A DNA stretch of 12,836 bases from Bacillota bacterium (lineage in GTDB: Bacteria; Bacillota; Dethiobacteria; Dethiobacterales; Dethiobacteraceae), in contig JAAZJT010000023.1 in the NCBI GenBank assembly GCA_012800215.1, positions 1 through 12,836 of the forward strand, given 5' to 3'. Of the stretch, positions 6,431 to 12,628 are shown piece after piece (position 1 is the stretch's first letter; each line of letters opens with the position of its first letter). The notes beneath the pieces are model-generated. The model was not told the origin of the DNA and made no database searches. It saw nothing but the letters and a program-made list of their open reading frames with translations. Both the position numbers and the translations under genes were made by a program.

Positions 6431-8551
6431 ATGAGTTTTTTAGCTCAAATAAAAGAATTGTTAGATAACAACTTTTTTAGCAGTCCTCGTCGGCAGCGGC
6501 TTGTACTGGTTGTTTCGTTATACTCAATTATCCTTCTGATGCTCTTTTTTACCCTTAAAGCGGCGCAGATTGATTTAGAATTAGGTAAACCAAGCCCACG
6601 GCGTATAGTTGCAGAGTGGGAGGCCATTGACGTTTATGAAACGGAAAGTTTACGCGAACAGGCAGCTCAGTCGGTTGCTGAGTCCTTTGATTACGATCCT
6701 ACTGTTTTAAATCGTGCCACAGAGCGGGTGATTGACTTTTTTACCCAGGTTAATGAGGCCCGACAAAAAGAGCTGGAAGTAGAAGAAAAGGCGGCATTAT
6801 TAATTGATGAGGTAGAAATTGAATTAACAGAACCTTTGGCTCTGGCGCTCATTACTGCGCGTCCGCAGGATCTTGTGGATATGCAGATGCAAACTATTGA
6901 AGTATTAGAGATTATATTACAACAAGGTGTTAAGCCGGCTGGTCTGGAAACGGCGCAGCGCCAGGCTGCACAGGAAATTAATTTTCTTATTTTCGAACAA
7001 GATCATAAGCGGGTTATGGCCAGGCTGGCGCAGCATGTGATTGAGCCTAATATGATTTATAATCCTATCACCACTAATCAGGCCCGCCAGGCAGCCCGTG
7101 ATGCTGTGGAGCAGGTGCGAATACTAGAAGGAACCGAAATAATCAAGGAACGTGAAATAGTTACTGAGCGGCATTTAGAGCAACTGGAAGCGCTGGGGCT
7201 TTTGCGCGATAGCTCAGGTTATGCTGTCTTTATTGGTTTAGCTATTGTCCTCCTTATTCTTTTTGTCATTGTCAGTCTCTATCTTTTTATTTATCAACAG
7301 CCCATTTATAATGATATTGCACGACTTCTGCTGCTAGGTTTAATTGTCTTGATTACGCTGACATTTACTATTGCTGCCAATTATTTTTCCGGTTATTTAG
7401 TACCGGTTGCCATGGGTGTTTTTTTAATTGCCATATTACTCAATGTCAGCCTTGCAGTGCTTATGAGTATGTTTTTTTCCGTGCTTGTAGTACTTGTCAC
7501 CGGTAATGATTACCGTTATATGTTGGTAGCTTTAGTAGGCGGCCTGATTGCCAGCTTTAGTGTTGGCAAATTAAATAGGCGTTCGGACCTAACAAGAGCC
7601 GGACTGTATGTGGCTGCTGCTAATGTGGCAAGTGTAATCGGTCTATATTTATATTCCGGCAACTTACATTTTGGCTATGATCTTTTGCGTGAATTTGGCA
7701 TTAGCTTTTTTGCAGCCATAGGCAATGGCCTTTTTTCGGCTATTATGGCTATTGGCTTACTGCCCTATTTAGAAAGCGGCTTTGACCTAACAACGTCTGT
7801 AACTTTGCTGGAATTAGCTAATCCTAATCATCCCTTACTTAAGCAGTTACTAATGGAGGCCCCGGGAACATATCATCATAGTCTCATGGTGGCAAATTTA
7901 GGCGAAGCTGTTGCGGAAGCAGTGGGTGCTGATCCTTTGTTAACCCGGGTCGGTTCCTTCTATCATGATATTGGCAAGTTAAAACGTCCTTACTTTTTTA
8001 TTGAGAACCAACTGGGCGGACCTAATCCACATGATAAAATTTCTCCTAATTTAAGCACCCTTATTATTACTTCCCATATTAAAGATGGCTTGGAGATGGC
8101 GAAGAAAGCCAACTTACCAAAAGTTATTCAGGACATTATTTTTCAGCACCACGGCAATAGCCTGGTATCTTACTTTTACCAGCAAGCAGAAAAAAACACT
8201 GATAGTAAGGATATTATTCGCGAGGAAAATTTCCGCTATGATGCTCCACTACCTCAAACTAAAGAGGCGGTTATTATTATGGTTGCTGATTCAGTGGAGG
8301 CAGCAGTACGTTCTTTAGCGAAACCGGTGGCTGGACGTTTAGAGGCTATTGTACGCAAAATTATTAAGGAAAAACTTAATGACGGTCAGTTTGATCAAAG
8401 TAATATTACTTTAAAAGAATTAGATATCATGGCTGCGACATTTGTTAAAATGTTATCAGGTATGTACCATACAAGAATTGAGTATCCTGAAAAAGAACTA
8501 AAAGCGGAAATTGAAAGGGGCCGGAAAAATGGCAGTAGTCTTGAATCATGA
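6431..8551 (+). CDS. pgpH: Seven-transmembrane HD-domain cyclic-di-AMP phosphodiesterase PgpH
   Basis: This 706-residue protein is close to B. subtilis YqfF/PgpH (about 710). PgpH-type enzymes hydrolyse the second messenger c-di-AMP at the cytoplasmic face of the membrane. A first membrane segment lies at about 25-45, then a large extracellular 7TMR-HDED domain (50-260), a run of membrane helices (about 265-450), and the HD phosphohydrolase domain (about 465-690). Metal-binding residues are visible in GTYHHSLMVANL (around 477-488) and in FYHDIGKLKRPYFF, where the HD pair is 512-513. Further histidines lie in TSHI and FQHHGN. The ATG at 6431 is preferred over TTG at 6425, because GGGAG (6417-6421) is 9 bases from the ATG but only 3 from the TTG. 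The 3' end overlaps ybeY by 23 bases, suggesting coupled translation. Confidence 0.96.
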   Translation: MSFLAQIKELLDNNFFSSPRRQRLVLVVSLYSIILLMLFFTLKAAQIDLELGKPSPRRIVAEWEAIDVYETESLREQAAQSVAESFDYDPTVLNRATERVIDFFTQVNEARQKELEVEEKAALLIDEVEIELTEPLALALITARPQDLVDMQMQTIEVLEIILQQGVKPAGLETAQRQAAQEINFLIFEQDHKRVMARLAQHVIEPNMIYNPITTNQARQAARDAVEQVRILEGTEIIKEREIVTERHLEQLEALGLLRDSSGYAVFIGLAIVLLILFVIVSLYLFIYQQPIYNDIARLLLLGLIVLITLTFTIAANYFSGYLVPVAMGVFLIAILLNVSLAVLMSMFFSVLVVLVTGNDYRYMLVALVGGLIASFSVGKLNRRSDLTRAGLYVAAANVASVIGLYLYSGNLHFGYDLLREFGISFFAAIGNGLFSAIMAIGLLPYLESGFDLTTSVTLLELANPNHPLLKQLLMEAPGTYHHSLMVANLGEAVAEAVGADPLLTRVGSFYHDIGKLKRPYFFIENQLGGPNPHDKISPNLSTLIITSHIKDGLEMAKKANLPKVIQDIIFQHHGNSLVSYFYQQAEKNTDSKDIIREENFRYDAPLPQTKEAVIIMVADSVEAAVRSLAKPVAGRLEAIVRKIIKEKLNDGQFDQSNITLKELDIMAATFVKMLSGMYHTRIEYPEKELKAEIERGRKNGSSLES

Positions 8552-8987
8552 AGGACTGTCCATTAGTGACTCTGTGCTGGCGGCAATGGCAGTCATTGGA
8601 GAGCGGGCGCTTTGCGATCATAATTTGCCGCCTGAGACAGAAATTAGTCTGACAATCTGCGATAATAAGACAATTCATGCCCTAAATAAAGAATGGCGCA
8701 GTGTTGATGCTCCCACAGATGTGCTTTCTTTTCCGCTTTTAACGGAAATTGAAGCCGGCGACGGGGGCGAACTACTGCTGGGTGATATTGTTATCTCTTT
8801 GGAATGTGCCCAAGAGCAGGCTATGGATTACGGTCACAGTTTGGAGCGTGAACTATTATATTTGTTTACCCACGGGCTTTTACATTTACTTGGCTATGAT
8901 CATCAAAAAGCAGACGAACAGCAAGAAATGCGCAGAGTTGAAGAAGAGCTTTTACAGCTGGTAGGAGCGAAGCGCGATGAGTTATAA
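8529..8987 (+). CDS. ybeY: Endoribonuclease / rRNA maturation factor YbeY
   Basis: This 152-residue protein is of standard YbeY length (B. subtilis YqfG). YbeY is a metal-dependent RNase-like protein needed for 16S rRNA 3'-end maturation and ribosome quality control. The zinc site HGLLHLLGYDH gives His115, His119 and His125. The signature EWRSVDAPTDVLSFPL (around residues 55-70) and the LLGDIVISLE strand are both present, so it should be functional. The ATG at 8529 is chosen because AGGGG (8516-8520) lies 8 bases upstream; the TTG at 8511 would add six residues with no ribosome-binding site. It begins inside the pgpH 3' end and its own last codons overlap dgkA by 11 bases. Confidence 0.97.
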   Translation: MAVVLNHEGLSISDSVLAAMAVIGERALCDHNLPPETEISLTICDNKTIHALNKEWRSVDAPTDVLSFPLLTEIEAGDGGELLLGDIVISLECAQEQAMDYGHSLERELLYLFTHGLLHLLGYDHQKADEQQEMRRVEEELLQLVGAKRDEL

Positions 8988-9354
8988 ACATAAAAACATT
9001 AAAGATAGCTTTCGTAGTGCGCTTGCAGGTTTAGCTGATGCGTGGAGCAGTGAGAGAAATATGCGTTTTCATGCCGTCATGGCGTTTTTGGCGATAGTCT
9101 TGGGTGCTTGGCTGCAGCTAAATCGCATAGAGTGGCTTTTTTTGTTTTCTGCTGTGTTTTTAGTCATGACCATGGAAATGATGAACACTTCTTTAGAACG
9201 GGTGGTTGATCTTTTTACACGGGAATATCACCCTTTAGCCAGGCTGGCGAAGAATGCTGCTGCAGGTGCAGCCCTTTTAGCTGCTATTTATGCTGTTATT
9301 GTTGGTATGCTGGTAATATTGCCAAGACTGGTGTCAGCCTTTAATGTTTTTTAA
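8977..9354 (+). CDS. dgkA: Undecaprenol/diacylglycerol kinase DgkA
   Basis: This 125-residue small integral-membrane kinase is of the Gram-positive DgkA type, which in B. subtilis phosphorylates undecaprenol to feed the lipid-carrier pool for wall synthesis. The N-terminal amphipathic helix contains SFRSALAGL and the conserved SERNMRFHA. Three membrane helices follow at about 32-47, 52-70 and 93-115. The catalytic and metal-binding signature EMMNTSLERVVD gives Glu67, Asn70 and Glu74, the same spacing as Glu69, Asn72 and Glu76 in the E. coli enzyme. AGGAG (8963-8967) lies 9 bases before the ATG, inside ybeY. The stop is a tandem TAA-TAG. No terminator is visible after it, so read-through into the next gene is possible. 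Confidence 0.95.
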   Translation: MSYKHKNIKDSFRSALAGLADAWSSERNMRFHAVMAFLAIVLGAWLQLNRIEWLFLFSAVFLVMTMEMMNTSLERVVDLFTREYHPLARLAKNAAAGAALLAAIYAVIVGMLVILPRLVSAFNVF

Positions 9355-9383
9355 TAGATTTATAAAAACTTTTTAATCAATAT

Positions 9384-9412
9384 TTGTTAAGCTTAAGGTG
9401 TAGTTTTACTAA
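9384..9412 (+). promoter_or_regulatory. Weak SigA-like promoter candidate before the DUF881 gene
   Basis: TTGTTA (9384-9389) and TACTAA (9407-9412) are separated by 17 bases and lie 27 bases before the DUF881 start codon. The -35 matches four of six and the -10 only three of six consensus positions, so this is tentative. The -35 overlaps the palindrome TTAAGCTTAA (9387-9396). The 85-base gap after dgkA is the only sizeable space between yqfC and cdd, so an extra promoter here would make sense. Confidence 0.25.
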
Positions 9413-9439
9413 ATACTTCCATACAGGGGGTTATGGTCG

Positions 9440-10495
9440 GTGCAAAACACAGAAACAGCAACGAAGACAAATAGAAATTATTTTATTATTATTATTGTAC
9501 TGGTTATTTTAAATATTGTTCTTTTAGCAGCGGGATTTTATTTTATTAATAACCGCCTGACACCTGAGGCTGAAGAATTTGCTGTCAAGCAGAAAATGGC
9601 TAAAGATTTAGTTGACTATAACCGCAGGTTGGCTAAGAATCTGGGTGTGGATTCACGGGCCCAGGTGCGGGAAGCACTTTCGCGTTTTAATTATGAAATT
9701 GACCTTGCTACTGATATGGAAGATCTTAATGGTGCTATTATTATGCATGGGACTCGTATTCAGGAGAGGATTTTGCAGGAGTACGAGGCAAAGTTGCGTG
9801 ATACTGTACTAATGATAGTCAATCAGGACCCACAGGTGCTTGAACTGGAAGGCAAGCATGCGCTGACAATTCGGCTTAACCGGCAAGAGGGTGTACAAGT
9901 TGAGCCAATCAACTTGTTAACAACAGAAACAATACAAAAGATTAAAGATAATATAAGCTTGGGTGAACATTACCAGGACTTAACTGTGAATATTGAAGTG
10001 GAAAACGGTTTAGCCAAATTATTGGTGCCTTTGAATACGGTTGACCAAATTCGCAGTTTAACAAAGGAAATTGATTCCTTGAGGGTTACGGTGCATGATT
10101 TGCGTACACAGGCGGGATTTGCGCCAATGACAGGCGCAGGCATCATTGTGAAAATTTATGATAAAACAGATGGTTATACTAATGATGCCATTATTCATGA
10201 AACAGATGTGCGTGACATAGTAAATGAATTATTTGCTGCAGGGGCACGCGGTGTTGCCGTTGGCAATCAGCGTTTAACAGTGACTTCTGCCATTCGTTGT
10301 GTTGGCCCTTCTATTCTTGTCAATGATGAAAGGATTGCAGTAAACCCTGTAGTGATCCAGGCCATCGGTGATCCAGATGTTTTAGCCAGCGGATTAGATA
10401 TTATTCGTATAACGCTTCAGGTTTCCCGGGAGTTAACCCTGGAAATCGAAAAAACAGATAATTTAATTCTGCCGGCATTTTCTGCTATGAGGTGA
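9440..10495 (+). CDS. DUF881-domain membrane protein with extended N-terminal region
   Basis: This 351-residue protein carries a C-terminal DUF881 domain (about 228-345). I recognise it from the pattern PMTGAGIIVKIYD, then IIHETDVRDIVNELFAAGAR, GVAVGNQRLTVTSAIRCVGP, and VVIQAIGDPDVLASGL. Residues 14-36 are a single membrane segment, so the domain probably sits outside the membrane. Typical DUF881 proteins, as I recall, are about 230-270 residues. Here an extra region of about 190 residues separates the anchor from the domain; it has two helical, charged stretches (50-125 and 195-225) and a beta-rich part between. DUF881 genes are usually found near cell-division genes such as ftsQ, so a position between dgkA and cdd is unusual. 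The function is unknown. The GTG at 9440 follows CAGGGGG (9424-9430); the overlapping ATG at 9433 soon stops. Its stop codon lies within the cdd ribosome-binding site. Confidence 0.85.
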   Translation: MQNTETATKTNRNYFIIIIVLVILNIVLLAAGFYFINNRLTPEAEEFAVKQKMAKDLVDYNRRLAKNLGVDSRAQVREALSRFNYEIDLATDMEDLNGAIIMHGTRIQERILQEYEAKLRDTVLMIVNQDPQVLELEGKHALTIRLNRQEGVQVEPINLLTTETIQKIKDNISLGEHYQDLTVNIEVENGLAKLLVPLNTVDQIRSLTKEIDSLRVTVHDLRTQAGFAPMTGAGIIVKIYDKTDGYTNDAIIHETDVRDIVNELFAAGARGVAVGNQRLTVTSAIRCVGPSILVNDERIAVNPVVIQAIGDPDVLASGLDIIRITLQVSRELTLEIEKTDNLILPAFSAMR

Positions 10496-10496
10496 T
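10489..10496 (+). promoter_or_regulatory. Ribosome-binding site of cdd overlapping the DUF881 stop codon
   Basis: GAGGTGAT is an eight-base match to the anti-Shine-Dalgarno complement, 6 bases before the cdd ATG at 10503. The TGA inside it (10493-10495) is the stop of the upstream gene, so the two genes are translationally linked. Confidence 0.85.
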
Positions 10497-10502
10497 ACCA
10501 AA

Positions 10503-10910
10503 ATGGAAATTTATAATGATTTACTGCAGAGGGCAAAAAAAGTGCGAGAGCGAGCTTACGCCCCATATTCGCATTTTCCGGTAGGGGCAGCACTGCTTAC
10601 TGCTGAGGGAGAAATTTTCACCGGCTGCAACGTTGAGAATGCTTCATTTGGTTTAACTATTTGCGCCGAAAGGGCTGCAGTCTTTGCTGCTTTGGCAGCT
10701 GGCAAGAAACAATTTAAAGGAATAGCACTGGTGGCTGATACTGTTGAGCCGCCAACACCATGTGGCGCTTGTCGGCAGGTGCTGCATGAATTTGCACCGG
10801 ATATGTGGATCATCTGTGCTAACTTAAAGGGGCAAAAGCGACTTTTGCATCTTTCACAAATCCTGCCGGCGGCCTTTACTGCTAAAAAAGATAAGGATGG
10901 CCCATTTTGA
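10503..10910 (+). CDS. cdd: Cytidine deaminase
   Basis: This 135-residue protein matches the short homotetrameric class of cytidine deaminases (about 130-136 residues). It converts cytidine and deoxycytidine to uridine and deoxyuridine in pyrimidine salvage, in the cytoplasm. The substrate-binding segment YAPYSHFPVGAALLT lies at 19-33, FTGCNVENASFG at 39-50, the catalytic TICAERAAVFAAL at 52-64 (Cys54 zinc ligand, Glu56 proton shuttle), and the second zinc motif PCGACRQVL at 86-94 (Cys87, Cys90). The C-terminal LLHLSQILPAAF is also conserved, so the gene is intact. In B. subtilis it follows dgkA directly and is followed by era; here a DUF881 gene precedes it and a terminator overlaps its last codons. 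Confidence 0.97.
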   Translation: MEIYNDLLQRAKKVRERAYAPYSHFPVGAALLTAEGEIFTGCNVENASFGLTICAERAAVFAALAAGKKQFKGIALVADTVEPPTPCGACRQVLHEFAPDMWIICANLKGQKRLLHLSQILPAAFTAKKDKDGPF

Positions 10911-10926
10911 CAGCCATCCATTTTTT
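10895..10926 (+). terminator. Intrinsic terminator overlapping the 3' end of cdd
   Basis: GGATGGC (10895-10901) pairs perfectly with GCCATCC (10913-10919) across an 11-base loop and is followed by A then TTTTTT (10921-10926). The cdd stop TGA (10908-10910) lies in the loop. This marks the end of the conserved gene block. Confidence 0.82.
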
Positions 10927-11047
10927 ATTGTGGTTTTGTGTAAAGTAACAGCAAAATGATTAAATCTGCGCAAAAGGTATTTACGGGAAAGCTGTTGAAT
11001 ATTTTCAAAAGTGAGAACATTTCTGGAGGGGAAGGAAGTGAACATGA

Positions 11048-11716
11048 ATGCTGACGAACCCTTTAGCAAAGGCAGTTGCTGATTTGCGGGGGGAGCGGGT
11101 TTTTAAATTTGTGCAGGAACAGCTTTCTGAAGGAATTCACCCTCTAGCAATTATGGCAGATATAAAAGCCGGAATGGAAGAAGCAGGTAAACGTTTTCAA
11201 AACGGTGAATATTTTTACAATGAAATATTGTTATTTAGTGAGAAGATCTCAGTAGTTATTGCTATGTTGAAACCTTATTTGGAAGTTAATGGTGGTAAAA
11301 AAAGAGGACCTATTATTATTGGTACAATTAAAGGTGATTTTCATAACTTAGGAAAAAATTTTATTAGTATGCTCCTTCGCTGTGCAGGTTACGAGGTTGT
11401 GGATTTGGGTGTAAATGTGGCAAAAGAAAAATTTATTGCGGCACTGTACAAAACTAAAGCTCCCTTGATAGCTATTAGTGTTCTTTTGACTTGCTGCTTA
11501 GAACCACTAAAAGAGGTAGTGACGGCCATTCGTCAGACAGGTATTGAGACTAAAATATTGATTGGTGGCAATCAGCTAGATGAAAATGATATGTATTATG
11601 TAGCTGCAGATTATTTTGCCAATAGCGCTGATGATGCCCTGAAGCTGGCAGCGTTGGTTTTAGCTGATAATTTGTCTGCTGCAGAAGTTAAACGCGGCAG
11701 CAGCAGAGAGGAGTAG
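11048..11716 (+). CDS. Corrinoid (cobalamin-binding) methyl-carrier protein
   Basis: This 222-residue protein has the two-domain layout of methyltransferase corrinoid proteins such as MtaC, MttC and MtbC. A helical cap domain (about 5-80, with GMEEAGKRFQNGEYFYNEIL) is followed by a Rossmann-like B12-binding domain (about 87-210). The cobalt-ligand motif DxHxxG is present as GDFHNLGKNF, with His99 as predicted lower axial ligand. GYEVVDLGVNV, ISVLLTCCLEPLKEVV and KILIGGNQ complete the usual B12-binding elements, although CC replaces the more usual TT. Such proteins carry a methyl group on Co between a substrate-specific and a second methyltransferase. Neither partner is in the window, so the substrate is unknown. 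In-frame TGA at 11045-11047 directly precedes the ATG, so this is the earliest start; GAAGGAAG (11031-11038) is its ribosome-binding site. A short overlapping reading frame starts just upstream. larE follows after 6 bases. Confidence 0.9.
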   Translation: MLTNPLAKAVADLRGERVFKFVQEQLSEGIHPLAIMADIKAGMEEAGKRFQNGEYFYNEILLFSEKISVVIAMLKPYLEVNGGKKRGPIIIGTIKGDFHNLGKNFISMLLRCAGYEVVDLGVNVAKEKFIAALYKTKAPLIAISVLLTCCLEPLKEVVTAIRQTGIETKILIGGNQLDENDMYYVAADYFANSADDALKLAALVLADNLSAAEVKRGSSREE

Positions 11717-11722
11717 AAATGG

Positions 11723-12523
11723 GTGCAGAATAAATTGACACAATTACAAAAAAATATAGCAGCTTCAAAAGGGGCAGTAGTTGCGTATTCCGGCGGTGTG
11801 GACAGCACCTTTTTGGCTTGGGTAGCACATCGTATTCTGCGGGACAAAGTGCTAATGGTAACGGCAATTTCCCCTTTACATCCCCGTAGCGAACAAGAAT
11901 TTTCAATTGAATTGGCAAAACAGTTTTGTTTTCCCCAGCAGGTAATAAGGACTAATGAGTTGGAAGATAAGTTGTTTATTGCTAATCCACCTCAGCGTTG
12001 CTATTATTGCAAGAAAGCATTTTTCTCCACATTAAAAAAGATTGCAGCTGAAAAGGGTTTTACCGATGTTTTTGATGGTACAAATTATGACGACCTGACT
12101 GATTTTCGTCCTGGTATGCAAGCTGCTAAGGAATTGGGAATTAAAAGTCCTTTGGCCCAAGTAAAGTTAACTAAGGCGGAAATTAGGTCTTTATCCAAGC
12201 AATATAACTTACCTACTTGGGATAAACCATCTTTTGCCTGCTTGGCTTCCCGTATTCCGTATGGTGAGCAGATTACTGCAGAGAAGCTGGCAAGAGTTGA
12301 ACAAGCCGAATTATTTCTGCGTACATTATCACTAAAACAATTGCGGGTACGTTGCCATGGCAATCTTGCCAGGGTTGAAGTGATTCCTGCTGAGCATAGC
12401 AAAATTTTGGCTGCCGCCGCAGAGATAAATGCTTATTTTAAAAAGCTTGGATTTCTTTATGTAACTTTGGATTTACAGGGCTACAGAACAGGCAGCATGA
12501 ATGAGCAGCTGGAGAATTTTTAG
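11723..12523 (+). CDS. larE: ATP-dependent sulfur transferase of the LarE family
   Basis: This 266-residue protein is close to the usual LarE length of about 270. LarE adds sulfur to a nicotinate-derived pyridinium precursor of the nickel-pincer cofactor of lactate racemase, using ATP. The PP-loop AYSGGVDSTFLAW lies at 21-33. The conserved DGTNYDDLTDFRPGMQAAKE lies at 118-137. KPSFACLASRIPYG (168-181) contains Cys173, at the position of the sacrificial cysteine of the Lactobacillus enzyme. A CYYC pair (Cys93, Cys96) is also present and may join Cys173 in a metal- or Fe-S-binding site. The GTG at 11723 has AGGAG (11709-11713) 9 bases upstream; the ATG at 11719 stops after four codons. It lies 6 bases after the corrinoid gene, so they are almost certainly cotranscribed. 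No larA, larB or larC is in the window, and LarE homologues also occur without them. Confidence 0.92.
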   Translation: MQNKLTQLQKNIAASKGAVVAYSGGVDSTFLAWVAHRILRDKVLMVTAISPLHPRSEQEFSIELAKQFCFPQQVIRTNELEDKLFIANPPQRCYYCKKAFFSTLKKIAAEKGFTDVFDGTNYDDLTDFRPGMQAAKELGIKSPLAQVKLTKAEIRSLSKQYNLPTWDKPSFACLASRIPYGEQITAEKLARVEQAELFLRTLSLKQLRVRCHGNLARVEVIPAEHSKILAAAAEINAYFKKLGFLYVTLDLQGYRTGSMNEQLENF

Positions 12524-12593
12524 GGCTAATTTTTTGCGCAGGAAAACAGTTATTCTGGGAAGAATATAATCAAAGTAAAATAGTTTGGTTTTA

Positions 12594-12622
12594 TTGACAG
12601 TTTGCACCACGAATGTTATATT
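12594..12622 (+). promoter_or_regulatory. Near-consensus SigA promoter
   Basis: A perfect -35 TTGACA (12594-12599), a 17-base spacer and TATATT (12617-12622, five of six) form the best promoter in the window. TGT directly before the -10 (12614-12616) adds an extended -10 element. Transcription should start near 12629. Such strength is usual for stable RNAs or for genes controlled mainly after initiation. Confidence 0.85.
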
Positions 12623-12628
12623 GTGTTT

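Noticed and set aside
10936..10965. Possible promoter TTGTGT-N18-TTAAAT for the corrinoid gene
   Set aside because: Only three of six and four of six consensus matches with a suboptimal spacer in AT-rich DNA; a promoter is needed here but this one is not convincing.
12507..12535. T-run after larE as an intrinsic terminator
   Set aside because: The TTTTTT at 12530-12535 is not preceded by a stem of useful length.
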